The notes: generated by a model from the letters alone, not told the origin. Shown: positions 19,183 through 28,717, counted from the first letter of the stretch. The stretch is 64,000 nucleotides of DNA from Rhodanobacteraceae bacterium (GCA_016790075.1 JAEUPP010000043.1:52486-116485), one strand, 5' to 3'. Program-made: numbers and translations.

Positions 19183-20337
19183 ATGTCCGACACTGTTGCC
19201 TTGCTGATGAGCTACGAGACCCTGCGCCTGATCTGGTGGCTGTTCCTCGGCCTGCTGCTGATCGGCTTCGCGGTGATGGACGGTTTTGATCTCGGTGTCG
19301 CTGTGCTGCTGCCGGTAATTGCGCGTAGCGACGATGAGCGCCGCGTGCTGATCAACACCATAGGCCCGACATGGGAGGGAAATCAGGTCTGGTTCGTGCT
19401 CGGCGGAGGGGCGATATTTGCCGCTTTTCCGCTGATTTATGCGGCGGCGTTTTCGGGGTTTTTTGTCGCGCTGATTCTTGTGCTGTTCGCATTGATCCTG
19501 CGTCCGGTGGGTTTCGACTACCGCAGCAAGCTCAATGATCCGCGTTGGCGCTCCCTCTGGGACAGCTGTCTGTTCATCGGCGGCCTGGTACCCGCCTTCC
19601 TGTTCGGCGTCGCGTTCGGCAATCTGCTGCAGGGTGTGCCGTTCCGTTATGACGAGGTGCTGCGCGTCCATTACGAAGGCAGTTTCCTTGGTCTGCTGAA
19701 TCCCTTCGCGCTGCTGGTCGGCGCTGTGAGCCTGTCGCTGCTGGTCATGCACGGCGCGGTATTCCTGCAGCTCAAGACGGTCGAGACCTTGCGCCAGCGG
19801 GCGCGCCGCTGGCAGGGCATTGCGGCGCTGGTCTATGTTGCGAGTTTCGCCTTGGCCGGCATCTGGGTTGCCTATGGCATCGATGGTTATCGCATCATCA
19901 CGTTCGGCGGCACGGCCGCCCCGTCCAATCCGCTGGCAAAAAGTGTGGTGGTGGAAGCCGGTGCCTGGTTCGCCAATTTTCACGCACGGCCGCTATTGTG
20001 GCTGGTTCCGGCGGCAGCATTCGCCGGCGTGTTCGCCGCCTGGCGGCTGGCGCCGAGGCGTCCCGGGATTGCCTTTGTGGCGAGTGCGACAGCAGTTGGC
20101 GCAACCATCCTCACGGCGGGTACGGCCATGTTCCCGTTCATGCTGCCCTCGAGCCTTGCGCCCGCGCATAGCCTTACTCTCTGGGATTCGACCTCGAGCC
20201 TGCTCACGCTGCGCTGGATGTTCTGCATGACGGTCGTGTTCCTGCCGCTGATCGTGTGCTACACCGGCTGGGTATTCCGTGTCATGCGCGGACCGGTCAC
20301 GTTGGAGCAAGTGAGTGGATCAAATGTGCACTATTAG
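19183..20337 (+). CDS. cydB: Cytochrome bd ubiquinol oxidase subunit II
   Basis: This 384-residue polytopic membrane protein has the CydB hallmarks LIGFAVMDGFDLG near the N-terminus and GPTWEGNQVWFVLGGGA (about residues 62-78). CydB forms the heterodimer core with CydA and does not bind the haems directly. It starts 12 bases after cydA with a GGAGAG ribosome site, so it is translated from the same mRNA. The length is normal for the family. Confidence 0.97.
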   Translation: MSDTVALLMSYETLRLIWWLFLGLLLIGFAVMDGFDLGVAVLLPVIARSDDERRVLINTIGPTWEGNQVWFVLGGGAIFAAFPLIYAAAFSGFFVALILVLFALILRPVGFDYRSKLNDPRWRSLWDSCLFIGGLVPAFLFGVAFGNLLQGVPFRYDEVLRVHYEGSFLGLLNPFALLVGAVSLSLLVMHGAVFLQLKTVETLRQRARRWQGIAALVYVASFALAGIWVAYGIDGYRIITFGGTAAPSNPLAKSVVVEAGAWFANFHARPLLWLVPAAAFAGVFAAWRLAPRRPGIAFVASATAVGATILTAGTAMFPFMLPSSLAPAHSLTLWDSTSSLLTLRWMFCMTVVFLPLIVCYTGWVFRVMRGPVTLEQVSGSNVHY

Positions 20338-20498
20338 ATACTTAAATAATATTATTGGCTTCGGCCCGCCATCGCACCCGTCTGCGCCGTTGCCGGTGAT
20401 CCACGTTCGATGATTGCCATCGCAGAAAATTCACCTTCATGACGGTGGGCCAAGGCTCACCCTACAGTTCTTGGCTTGAGGTCCTTAGGAGCTGCGCC
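20338..20498. other. cydB-cydX spacer with AT-rich palindrome
   Basis: The 161-base spacer is long for this operon. It holds a perfect 12-bp AT palindrome (AATAATATTATT, 20345-20356) in an otherwise GC-rich region. It might mark a promoter or processing site for the distal genes; nothing more can be assigned. Confidence 0.35.
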
Positions 20499-20612
20499 AT
20501 GTGGTACTTCGCCTGGATACTTGGTGTGCTGATGGCCTGCTTCGCGGCCATCATCAATGCAATGTGGCTCGAATTCGAGGGCTATCCAGAAGACGAGGGG
20601 GCTGCGCGCTGA
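20499..20612 (+). CDS. cydX: Cytochrome bd small subunit CydX (37 aa)
   Basis: This very short gene encodes a single-span inner-membrane peptide beginning MWYFAWILGVLMACFAAI, the diagnostic CydX/YbgT start, followed by the conserved NAMWLE and an acidic tail (GYPEDEG). CydX binds CydAB and stabilises the haem centre in E. coli. An AGGAG ribosome site sits seven bases before the ATG. It lies between cydB and cydD, as expected for cydABX-DC operons, and is easily missed because of its size. Confidence 0.95.
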   Translation: MWYFAWILGVLMACFAAIINAMWLEFEGYPEDEGAAR

Positions 20613-20619
20613 AACGGTT

Positions 20620-22362
20620 GTGACGTTCGTGAGTGATGTTTCCACCGAGCGCGCTGCGGAGCTCTGGCTTGCCGCCCGAACCCGGGCCTTGCGTCGCTGG
20701 ACCCTTGCCGCCATCGGTGCCGGGGTTGGCGTGATACTCGCCTATGTCGTCTTTGCCGCCGCACTCGCCGCTACGGTGGCGGGTTGGCTGCTGCCACAGC
20801 CTTCGCGCGCAGAAGTACCTTTTGTGTTGCTGATGGCGGCGCTGCTCGCGCGCAGCGTATGTGCGGTGGTGCGCGATTCCTGCGCTGCCCAGGCTTCGCT
20901 GCGCCTGCGGGCTCAGTTGCGGGCCGATGTGCTGGCCGCGCTCGCGCGGCTAGGTCCGCTGCGCCGTCATGCCGGCGACGATGGCGCACTGGCGACACTG
21001 GCGATCGAGCAGGTCGATGCACTGGACGGCTATGTGGCGCGTTATCTGCCTCAGCGTCATGTGGCTGTGCTTGTGCCGCTGCTGCTGTGTGCGGCTATCG
21101 TGCCGCGCAGCTGGCTGGCCGCGTTGTTGCTGTTGTTCACCGCGCCGCTGATTCCGCTGTTCATGACTCTGGTTGGCCGCGGTGCTGCGCGCGCCAGCGC
21201 CGCACAGGCGCTCGCTCTGGGCCGCCTGGGCGCGCAGTTTCTCGATCTGCTGCGTGGCCTGCCACTGCTGCGCCTGCTCGGCAATGTGCAGGCAGGTGCC
21301 CGGCGGCTTGAGGCCAGCGCGCGCGACTACCGCCAGCGCATGATGACGGTACTGCGGCTGGCCTTCCTGTCCTCGGCGGTGCTGGAGCTGTTCGCATCGA
21401 TAGGTATTGCAATGGTGGCGTTGTATCTCGGTCTTGCGCTGCTGGGCCGGTTCGATCTGGGGCACTACGGCAGGCCGCTACAGCTAGATGACGCATTGTT
21501 TATTTTGCTGCTGGCGCCGGAGTTCTATGCGCCATTGCGCCAGCTAGGCAATGACTACCATGCACGCGCGGACGCACTGGCGGCGGCTGCGGTACTGGCG
21601 CCGCTGACTGATGCAGCGGCCGTGATCGCGGCTTCGCGGCAATTCGTGCCGGCGGCGGTGCGTGCGCCGGTGATCGAGTTCGATGCTGTCAGCCTGCGCC
21701 ATGCCGATGGACGCTGCGCGCTCGACGCGGTGAGTTTTCGTGTCGAGTCCGGCGAACGCATCGCGCTGCGTGGAGCCAGCGGCGCGGGCAAGAGTTCGAT
21801 ACTCGCTCTGCTGGCCGGGTTCGTCGTACCCAGCGCCGGCACGATACGCATCGACGGCATCGATCTTGCGCAATGGGATCGCGCCAGCTGGTGGCGCCGT
21901 ATCGCCTGGCTGGAGCAGCGGCCCGAGTGGTTCCGGCAGCCGATACGTGACAACGTGCTGCTGGGGCTCGATACCTCGGACACGCAATTGCTGTGGCAAG
22001 CATTGGATCAGGCCGGACTCGGTGAGGATGTGCGCGCATTGCCGCTCGCGGCGGATGCGGTGCCTGGCGAGGCATCGGGTTCGCTGTCGGGTGGTCAGCT
22101 GCAGCGGTTGGCGTTGGCGCGCACGCTCGCGCGTGATGCGGCACTGTGGCTGCTGGACGAGCCGCTGGCGCATCTCGATCCCGACACGGCGGCTGCATTG
22201 CGCGAGCGACTGGTCGCGACGAGCAGGGGACGTACCGTACTGATCGCAACGCATGGCGAAGCCGACTGCGCCTGGGTCGACCGCGTGATCGAACTCGATA
22301 ACGGGCGTGTGTGTACTGCCCCGGCCGGGCGCAGCGGGGGGACGGATGATGAGTCCGGCTGA
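20620..22362 (+). CDS. cydD: Thiol reductant ABC exporter subunit CydD
   Basis: This ABC half-transporter of about 580 residues has an N-terminal six-span membrane domain and a C-terminal ATPase with Walker A SGAGKSS (near residue 388), signature LSGGQLQR and Walker B LWLLDEPLAHLD. CydDC exports glutathione and cysteine to the periplasm and is required for cytochrome bd assembly. GTG at 20620 was chosen as the first in-frame start after the cydX stop; GTG at 20629 is also possible, and an upstream ATG at 20557 would overlap cydX and adds no family sequence. Its stop overlaps the cydC start. Confidence 0.93.
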   Translation: MTFVSDVSTERAAELWLAARTRALRRWTLAAIGAGVGVILAYVVFAAALAATVAGWLLPQPSRAEVPFVLLMAALLARSVCAVVRDSCAAQASLRLRAQLRADVLAALARLGPLRRHAGDDGALATLAIEQVDALDGYVARYLPQRHVAVLVPLLLCAAIVPRSWLAALLLLFTAPLIPLFMTLVGRGAARASAAQALALGRLGAQFLDLLRGLPLLRLLGNVQAGARRLEASARDYRQRMMTVLRLAFLSSAVLELFASIGIAMVALYLGLALLGRFDLGHYGRPLQLDDALFILLLAPEFYAPLRQLGNDYHARADALAAAAVLAPLTDAAAVIAASRQFVPAAVRAPVIEFDAVSLRHADGRCALDAVSFRVESGERIALRGASGAGKSSILALLAGFVVPSAGTIRIDGIDLAQWDRASWWRRIAWLEQRPEWFRQPIRDNVLLGLDTSDTQLLWQALDQAGLGEDVRALPLAADAVPGEASGSLSGGQLQRLALARTLARDAALWLLDEPLAHLDPDTAAALRERLVATSRGRTVLIATHGEADCAWVDRVIELDNGRVCTAPAGRSGGTDDESG

Positions 22363-24022
22363 CACGCGGCTGCGTATTGCCCGCCTGTTGCGCCGGCACT
22401 GGCAGCGGCTGGGGCTGGCCTTGCTGCTCGGCCTGTGCGCATTGCTCGCGGCGTTTGGCTTGCTCGTGTTTTCGGGCCAGTTCATCGTCGCTGCCGCCAT
22501 TGCCGGCAGCGGCGCGGCGACCGCGGCAGCATTCGATATTTTCCGGCCTGGAGCGCTGATTCGCCTGTTTGCGCTGGTGCGTACGGCTAGCCGCTATGGC
22601 GAACGCCTGGTTGCCCACGATGTGCTGCTGCGCCTGCTGCAGACACTGCGTAGTCGCACCTATGCGCGGCTGGCGGCGCTGACCCCGGAACCGCTGGCTC
22701 GTTGGTCTGAAGGCGAGTTGCTGCAGCGCCTGGTAGCGGATGTGGATGCTCTCAACGAGGCCCCGTTGCGCGCGGGCCTGCCGCTGGCGGCCGCGGGCGC
22801 GGTAGTCATTGCGGCGCTGATTGTTGCAGCGCTGGTCGAGCGCGACTTCCTGCTGCCAGTGGCCGTGGCGCTGCTGCTGGCGGCGCTTGTCGTGCCATTG
22901 GCCACGGCGTGCCGCAGTCGGCGTGACGGCCGACAGCTGGCGCAGTGTGCCGCAGTGCGCCGCGATGGGCTGGTCGATGCCTTGCGCGGGCTGACTACGC
23001 TGCTGCTCTGCGGTGCGTGGCCACAATGGCGCGAAGCCTGGCTGGCGGAGGACCGGGCCCTGCTCTCCGCGCAGTTCGCACAGCGTGTACGCGAGAGCCT
23101 GGGGCAGGCTGTTGCAGCGCTGACGATAGGTGCCGGTACCTGTGCCCTGGTTGCGGTTGTGGCATCGCACGACGCGCCTGCGTTCGCTGCTCCCGGTTTT
23201 GCAGCGGCCATACTCGGTCTGCTGGCCAGTGCCGAAGCCCTGGCGCCGATGACGGCCGCCTGGTTGGCCTGGGGACGCGCGCGCGCGGCGGCGCAGCGGA
23301 TAGGCGCTGTACTTGCGAGTGCGCCCGCCATTACTTTTCCCACGTCGCCAGCATCCTTGCCGCCGCCGCGCGGAGCGCTGGAACTGCGCCGTGTCAGCTA
23401 TATCTATCCGGCACGCAGTGCAGGACTGGCCGAGCTGACGCTGAGCATTGCGCCGGGCGCGCGCCTTTGTGTTTCCGGTGTATCTGGTGCGGGCAAGAGC
23501 ACGCTGGCAGCGCTGCTGGCGCGCAGCCTCGATCCCGCGTCCGGCGACATACGCCTGGACAGCGTTGACTTGCGCGACTACGACGAAGCGGCGTTGCGCT
23601 CACGTGTGGCCTTGCTGCCGCAACGGCCCCATCTGTTTGCCGCAAGCGTGGCCGAGAATCTACGCATCGCCGACCCGCAGGCCGACGATGCGCGTCTGCA
23701 GGCCGTGCTGCAGGCGGTTGCGCTGGATGCCTGGCTGGCGCAACTGCCGCAGGGATTGGCCACGCCGCTGGGTGAATACGGCACGGGTTTATCGGGCGGT
23801 GAAGCGCGCCGGCTTGCCCTGGCGCGCACCTTGTTGCGCCCTGCCGCCGTGTTTGTGCTGGACGAACCCTATGAAGGGCTCGATGCGGCATTGCGTGCAC
23901 GCGTTGCCGCTGGCGTCGATGCCTGGATAGGCGAGGCGACGCTGGTGCTTATTTCGCATCATGCGGTCACGATTGGTGTGGAAGCGACTTCGCTCACGCT
24001 GCAGCCGCTGCGGGTTGCCTAG
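22346..24022 (+). CDS. cydC: Thiol reductant ABC exporter subunit CydC
   Basis: This 558-residue partner of CydD has the same layout: a membrane domain, then an ATPase with Walker A SGAGKST (near residue 379), signature LSGGEARR and Walker B VFVLDEPYEGLD. ATG at 22346, or the adjacent ATG at 22349, follows a GGGGGAC ribosome site and lies inside the end of cydD, overlapping it by about 17 bases, which implies translational coupling. The heterodimer acts in the inner membrane. It is the last gene of the cyd cluster; several hairpins follow. Confidence 0.93.
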   Translation: MMSPADTRLRIARLLRRHWQRLGLALLLGLCALLAAFGLLVFSGQFIVAAAIAGSGAATAAAFDIFRPGALIRLFALVRTASRYGERLVAHDVLLRLLQTLRSRTYARLAALTPEPLARWSEGELLQRLVADVDALNEAPLRAGLPLAAAGAVVIAALIVAALVERDFLLPVAVALLLAALVVPLATACRSRRDGRQLAQCAAVRRDGLVDALRGLTTLLLCGAWPQWREAWLAEDRALLSAQFAQRVRESLGQAVAALTIGAGTCALVAVVASHDAPAFAAPGFAAAILGLLASAEALAPMTAAWLAWGRARAAAQRIGAVLASAPAITFPTSPASLPPPRGALELRRVSYIYPARSAGLAELTLSIAPGARLCVSGVSGAGKSTLAALLARSLDPASGDIRLDSVDLRDYDEAALRSRVALLPQRPHLFAASVAENLRIADPQADDARLQAVLQAVALDAWLAQLPQGLATPLGEYGTGLSGGEARRLALARTLLRPAAVFVLDEPYEGLDAALRARVAAGVDAWIGEATLVLISHHAVTIGVEATSLTLQPLRVA

Positions 24023-24065
24023 ATGTGGTGTTGGGTAAGCCTGCAGTGGGCTTGCATCCACCATC

Positions 24066-24165
24066 GCGGCGTATCCGCCGCTGCGGAGGCTGATAGAAGC
24101 ACTGCACCGTACAGGGTAATGGCAACCCGTGCGGCAGATTGACCGTCCTGACGGCGGGCTTTTTC
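24066..24165 (+). terminator. Hairpin cluster after cydC, probable terminator region
   Basis: Three hairpins occur in a row. GCGGCG/CGCCGC lies at 24066-24081. CCGTAC(A)GGGT/ACCCGTGCGG lies at 24107-24134, with a bulged A. A short CCGT/ACGG stem at 24143-24154 is followed by CGGGC and five T. This suits the end of the cyd operon, but no single strong intrinsic terminator stands out. Confidence 0.45.
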
Positions 24166-24217
24166 TACTTATAAACAGATGTATTTGTATTCTACTCAAG
24201 GTCTGGCTTGCACTTGA

Positions 24218-25300
24218 TCAGCGCGTTTGCGCGAACACCGTGATTTCTTCCCGGTCGTGATAGAGCTGCTTGGCGCGGATTTCGAGTTCGCGGCCTGCTG
24301 CGTTGACCTCGGCCCGCATGGTGGCGAAGGCCTGCTGCACTTCGGCATAGCGTTTCTTCATCGGCAGCTTGAGGTTGAACACGCTGCGCAGGCACCAGCC
24401 GGCGGCCAGCCAGGCGGCCATGCGTTCGGCGACGCGGCGCGGTTGTTCGACCATATCGCAGACCATCCAGTCGACGCGCTGCCGTGGCTGGTAGCGAAAG
24501 CCGTCTTCGCGCTTGTGCGCAACGAGTCCGGAAGCCATCAGCGCTTCGTTCATAGGCCCGTTGTCGACGGCGGTAACCTGCAGACCGCGGCGCACGAGCT
24601 GCCAGGTCCAGCCGCCGGGCGCGGCGCCGAGATCCACGGCAGTCATGCCGGGCTTGAACCAGCGTTCGCGTTCGCCCGCATTGAGCAGAACCTGCAGGGC
24701 CTCATCGAGCTTGAGTGTGGATCGGCTCGGTGCGTCGCGCGGAAACTTGAGTCGCGGTATGCCTTGCGGCCAGGGGGCGGCGTGATCAACGAGGGTCAGG
24801 CCGAGCAGGCAGCGTTCGCCGGTGGGGAACAGCGCATGCAGCCGCCAGGGGCTGGCGGCATCGAGCTGATGACTGCGGCGCAGTTGCTGCACAAAGGCAT
24901 TGTTGAAGCTGCGGCAGAACGCAGTCAGTGGTTTGGCCGCATCGCTGTCGGGTGTTTCGACCCAGACATCGCCTACGCGGAAATCCGCCGGCAGCGCTGC
25001 CAGCAGCGGGCTCAGACGGTCCTCGCGCGGCAAAGCCTTGAACTGGCCGATCACGGCCAGCGACTGGCGCGCAAAGGTCAGACGCGACCAGCCCAGCAGG
25101 CGCTGCAGGGCGTCAGGCGCACCTTCCTGGGTCAGCACGAATTCGGCGAATCCGGCATTGCGTTCGGTGCGCGCAAATCCTGCAACCCCGGCTTGTGCTG
25201 CGATGGCATCGAGCTCCTGCGCTGCTTCACTCTCGAAGCCGGCGCGGCAGTAGACGACGACGCCGCTGGCGAAAGGTGCGCTGGTCAGGGGCGTAGCCAT
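24218..25300 (-). CDS. rlmM: 23S rRNA (cytidine-2498-2'-O)-methyltransferase
   Basis: This 360-residue enzyme has an N-terminal THUMP-like part and a C-terminal Rossmann methyltransferase domain. The SAM-binding motif is VDLGAAPGGWTW, followed by VDNGPM, then VDWMVCDMVEQP and NLKLPMKKRY, which are typical of RlmM (YgdE). It 2'-O-methylates C2498 of 23S rRNA using SAM. The start was set at the ATG complementary to 25298-25300 because a perfect GGAGG lies seven bases upstream; the frame is open ten codons further but lacks such a site. Confidence 0.95.
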   Translation of the reverse strand: MATPLTSAPFASGVVVYCRAGFESEAAQELDAIAAQAGVAGFARTERNAGFAEFVLTQEGAPDALQRLLGWSRLTFARQSLAVIGQFKALPREDRLSPLLAALPADFRVGDVWVETPDSDAAKPLTAFCRSFNNAFVQQLRRSHQLDAASPWRLHALFPTGERCLLGLTLVDHAAPWPQGIPRLKFPRDAPSRSTLKLDEALQVLLNAGERERWFKPGMTAVDLGAAPGGWTWQLVRRGLQVTAVDNGPMNEALMASGLVAHKREDGFRYQPRQRVDWMVCDMVEQPRRVAERMAAWLAAGWCLRSVFNLKLPMKKRYAEVQQAFATMRAEVNAAGRELEIRAKQLYHDREEITVFAQTR

Positions 25301-25407
25301 CGGCAAACCTCCAAAACTGTCGTTGGGCAAAGCCCGCGTGCGTAGGCCGCGGCCTTGCGCTCGGACGGCTGCGACGACTCGAACCGGGCCACGGGCGTTG
25401 CCTGATT

Positions 25408-25968
25408 TCAGTACATCAGGCCGCCGCGTGTGCTATACGCGGCAAGCACGCGGCGGGCGTCATCGCGCCGGATGTCACGGCGAACCTGTATGCCGCGGCG
25501 TTCGAGCTCGCCTATCCAATCGGCTGGCAGTGGGCCTTCATCGAATTCGGTGAGTTCTTCGACATCTTCGCTGCGAGCGCCGATCAGCAGCTCGTCAACG
25601 CCAGCCCAGACCGTCGCGCCATAACACTGGCAGCAGGGTTGCGCACTGGTCGCCAGCACATAGCGGTTGCCGTCGGCGTTGAGGCGGAAACGCTGGGTGC
25701 GGGCCTGGGCAGTCATGTAGGCCATCATCTCCGCATGCGCCACCGAGCAATTGTGCTGCACTACACGATTGACGCCCGCAGCGATGACGCGGCCGCCATT
25801 GTCAAACACCGCTGCACCGAACGGCCCGCCGGTGTCGAGTTCGACATTGCGCTGGGACAGGCGTATTGCGAGGCCTACCTTGTCCTCGTCACTGGGATAA
25901 CGTGACGCCGGGTCAATTTCCTCGTGCAGCCAGACGGGCAGGGTCAGATGAACCTGGACATACAGCAT
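25408..25968 (-). CDS. Nucleoside deaminase (CDA/dCMP-type zinc hydrolase)
   Basis: The 186-residue protein carries the cytidine-deaminase-fold zinc motifs HAE (78-80) and PCCQC (111-115), giving ligands His78, Cys112 and Cys115 and proton shuttle Glu80. GGPFGAAVFD around residue 50 is typical of the guanine deaminase/TadA-like nucleoside deaminase branch. The substrate cannot be decided from sequence; guanine or another purine base is plausible. The start at 25968 gives a family-like N-terminus; the frame extends upstream into glnS without family sequence. It lies 43 bases after glnS on the same strand and may be co-transcribed. Confidence 0.85.
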   Translation of the reverse strand: MLYVQVHLTLPVWLHEEIDPASRYPSDEDKVGLAIRLSQRNVELDTGGPFGAAVFDNGGRVIAAGVNRVVQHNCSVAHAEMMAYMTAQARTQRFRLNADGNRYVLATSAQPCCQCYGATVWAGVDELLIGARSEDVEELTEFDEGPLPADWIGELERRGIQVRRDIRRDDARRVLAAYSTRGGLMY

Positions 25969-26011
25969 GGCGGATTGGCTCCAGTCGTCGTGCGCGGGCG
26001 CGCCGCGGCAC

Positions 26012-27745
26012 TCAGTTCTTGCCGGCCTTGGCCCAGGAATCGCGTAGCGTGACAGCACGATTGAACACAGGCTTGTGCTCGTTGTGGTCGTAGCGATCGG
26101 CGACGAAAAAACCCAGGCGTTCGAACTGGAACGCGGTTTCCGGCGGAACATGGGCGGCGGACGGCTCGATCCAGCCCTGTACCACCCGCCTGGAGTCCGG
26201 GTTCAGGTGATCGCGGTAGGTCTTGCCATCGCTGTCGTCGTCCGGGTTGGCGACATTGAACAGCCGGTCGTAGAGGCGGATTTCCGCCGCAATCGCGTCT
26301 GTAGCGCTAACCCAGTGAATCGTGCCCTTGACCTTGCGCTCGGCACCGGGCAGGCCCGGCCGCGTGTCCGTATCGAGTGTGCAATGCACGGCAGTGACCT
26401 GGCCATTGGTGTCCTTGACCAGCGACTCGCATTTGACGATGCCGACGCCGCGCAGCCGCACTTCGCCGCCAGGCACCAGACGATGAAAGCCCTTGGGCGG
26501 CAGTTCCATGAAGTCCTCGCGTTCTATCCAGAGCTCGCGGGAGAACGGCACGCTACGGTTGCCAAACGCCTCGTTCTTGGGGTGATTCGGGAAGGTCAGC
26601 GTTTCGCTGTGCCCATCCGGCAGGTTGTCGATCACGAGCTTCAGCGGATCGATCACCGCCAGGCGCCGCGCGGCGCTGGCGTCGAGTTCTTCCCGCACGC
26701 AGCCTTCAAGTACCGAGAATTCGATGACGCTGTTCTGCTTGGTCACGCCGACGCGCTCGCACAGCAGGCGCAGCGCCGCGGGGGGAAAACCGCGCCGGCG
26801 CACGCCCGACAGGGTCGGCATGCGCGGATCGTCCCAGCCCGCGACCAGCGCTTCGTCCACCAGCGCCATGAGCTTGCGTTTGCTCATCACGGTGAAGTCG
26901 AGATTGAGACGTGAAAATTCGATTTGCTGAGGCTGACCTATGGGCGCGGTCAGTCCGCGTGCGCTCAGCGACCCGGTAAGCTCGGGATGGTTGGGCAGGT
27001 CGATCTCGTGCAGGCACCAGTTGTACAGCGGCCGATGATCCTCGAACTCCAGCGTGCACAGGGAGTGGGTAATGCCTTCGACCGCGTCGGAAATGCAGTG
27101 GGCATAGTCGTACATCGGGTAGATGCACCAGGCATTGCCGGTGTTCTGATGCTCGACGTGACGTATGCGGTAGATGGCCGGGTCGCGCAGGTTGATGTTG
27201 CCCGAACTCATGTCGATCTTGGCGCGTAGCGTGCGCGAGCCATTCGGGAATTCGCCGGCACGCATGCGGCGAAACAGATCAAGGTTCTCTTCGGCGCTAC
27301 GGTCGCGGAACGGCGAATTGCGGCCAGGTTCGGTCAGGGTGCCGCGATAGGCACGTACCTCGTCGGCGGAAAGATCGCAGACATAGGCTTTGCCGTCATG
27401 GATCAGTTTTTCGGCGCAGGCGTAGAACACCTCGAAATAGTCCGAAGCGTGGCGCAGCTCGTCCCAGGCAAAGCCAAGCCAGAGCACGTCTTGCTTGATG
27501 GACTCGACGTATTCGAGGTCTTCCTTGGTTGGATTGGTGTCGTCAAAGCGCAGATTGCAGCGACCGCCGAATTCGCGTGCGATGCCGAAGTTCAGGCAGA
27601 TCGACTTGGCGTGACCGATATGCAGATAGCCGTTGGGTTCAGGCGGGAAGCGTGTTGCGACACGTCCGCCGTGTTTGCCGGCAGCTCTGTCGTCGATAAC
27701 GGTCTGGCGGATGAAATGATTGTGCTGCGGGGCTTCGTTGGTCAT
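26012..27745 (-). CDS. glnS: Glutaminyl-tRNA synthetase
   Basis: This 577-residue class I synthetase charges tRNA-Gln with glutamine in the cytoplasm. Class I motifs are PPEPNGYLHIGH (HIGH at 42-45) and VMSKR (286-290, the KMSKS counterpart). FDDTNP and the C-terminal anticodon-binding beta-barrels (for example LPPKGFHRLVPGGEVRLRG) match bacterial GlnRS. The ATG complementary to 27743-27745 begins the family-typical MTNE segment; the frame runs 103 codons upstream but that part is compositionally unlike protein and overlaps the neighbouring gene region. No strong ribosome site is visible. Confidence 0.97.
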   Translation of the reverse strand: MTNEAPQHNHFIRQTVIDDRAAGKHGGRVATRFPPEPNGYLHIGHAKSICLNFGIAREFGGRCNLRFDDTNPTKEDLEYVESIKQDVLWLGFAWDELRHASDYFEVFYACAEKLIHDGKAYVCDLSADEVRAYRGTLTEPGRNSPFRDRSAEENLDLFRRMRAGEFPNGSRTLRAKIDMSSGNINLRDPAIYRIRHVEHQNTGNAWCIYPMYDYAHCISDAVEGITHSLCTLEFEDHRPLYNWCLHEIDLPNHPELTGSLSARGLTAPIGQPQQIEFSRLNLDFTVMSKRKLMALVDEALVAGWDDPRMPTLSGVRRRGFPPAALRLLCERVGVTKQNSVIEFSVLEGCVREELDASAARRLAVIDPLKLVIDNLPDGHSETLTFPNHPKNEAFGNRSVPFSRELWIEREDFMELPPKGFHRLVPGGEVRLRGVGIVKCESLVKDTNGQVTAVHCTLDTDTRPGLPGAERKVKGTIHWVSATDAIAAEIRLYDRLFNVANPDDDSDGKTYRDHLNPDSRRVVQGWIEPSAAHVPPETAFQFERLGFFVADRYDHNEHKPVFNRAVTLRDSWAKAGKN

Positions 27746-27828
27746 GGAGTCGCGGTACTGGGCCGCCGGAGAGTCTCGGGTAAGACCGGCAAGTCTAACC
27801 CGGCGTCCGGCCCCTCCGCACGGCGTCC

Positions 27829-28131
27829 TCAGCCGCCGCGATAGCGCAGGCGTACCGGGCCGCGCGCGTCGAGTATGTCGACACGTCGGCCGTTCTGCAG
27901 GATTTCCAGGCGGCCTTCGCGCGCGAGTTCGGCGGCGATCAGCCGCACCGGCCGCATCAGATCCCGCCATTCTGCGCCGAGTCGTTCGGCGAGCACACGC
28001 GCCACGTCCGCAGGGGAGATGTCGTCCGCCTGGCGCAGCAGGCCAAGCAGGCACTCGCGCGTTCGCACCGCCAGCGTATCGTCGAAACGATAGCGCAAGG
28101 GAAACGGCGATCCGGCGGTTTCAATGACCAT
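27829..28131 (-). CDS. DUF3253 family protein
   Basis: This 100-residue cytoplasmic protein matches the DUF3253 pattern: an N-terminal helix, SPADVARVLAERLG, then WRDLMRPVRLIAAELAREG and a C-terminal GRRVDILDARGPVRLR. The layout resembles a small winged helix, but no function is established for the family. It lies 83 bases upstream of glnS on the same strand. Confidence 0.8.
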   Translation of the reverse strand: MVIETAGSPFPLRYRFDDTLAVRTRECLLGLLRQADDISPADVARVLAERLGAEWRDLMRPVRLIAAELAREGRLEILQNGRRVDILDARGPVRLRYRGG

Positions 28132-28195
28132 CGGCGCTCACGGCAGGTAATGTGGCGAGGATGCTGACGCGTACGTAGCGCCGCTGTGCGCGGGA

Positions 28196-28717
28196 TCACA
28201 TCGCATGGAGTTTTCCTGCCGGCAGTTCGAGCAGGAAGTAGGGCAGGTCCATTACGGGCGCCTTGCGGCCCAGTTGCAGCAGCGCAATCGAGGCTTGGCC
28301 ACGGTGATGGGTGGCGTGATTGAACACGTGCAGCACCAGTGAGGCGAACGGCAGCGTATACGGTGTGCCCTGCAGGTTGCGGTAGTCCAGGTCACCGGCA
28401 ACCGTCGCTGCGTCGAGCCCGTCGACGAACGGCCTCCAGCCGCGGGCGAATGATTGCAAACGCTGCTTGAGCGCGGCCCGGTTGGCTTCGAGCTGCTGGT
28501 CAAGCCCGCTCACCCGAAACATGGTGTGGTTCATGCGTGCCTGCCACAGGTGTTCGACCAGCAGCAGGTGATTCAAGGTGCCGTGTACGCTGCCGAAGAA
28601 CTGCCCGCAGTCACGGTAGTAGTCCGTGTCGGACAATGTATCGACTTCCACATAGAGCCGGTCCAGCGCCCAGGCGTGGTAGTCGGCCATAAGGCGCAGA
28701 TGCTGATGCAAATCCAT
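28196..28717 (-). CDS. DinB family protein (metal-dependent four-helix bundle)
   Basis: The 173-residue protein has the DinB/YfiT-type four-helix bundle with likely metal-binding histidines in TLNHLLLVEHLW (helix 2) and in VFNHATHHRGQ (helix 4). Family members include damage-inducible proteins and thiol-dependent transferases; the exact reaction here is unknown. The start at the ATG complementary to 28715-28717 gives the usual short lead before the first helix. It is divergent from the DUF2007 gene. Confidence 0.85.
   Translation of the reverse strand: MDLHQHLRLMADYHAWALDRLYVEVDTLSDTDYYRDCGQFFGSVHGTLNHLLLVEHLWQARMNHTMFRVSGLDQQLEANRAALKQRLQSFARGWRPFVDGLDAATVAGDLDYRNLQGTPYTLPFASLVLHVFNHATHHRGQASIALLQLGRKAPVMDLPYFLLELPAGKLHAM

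Noticed and set aside
25408-25968. tRNA adenosine deaminase TadA
   Set aside because: The zinc motif is shared, but the length, N-terminus and PCCQC spacing fit a general nucleoside deaminase better; left without a gene symbol.
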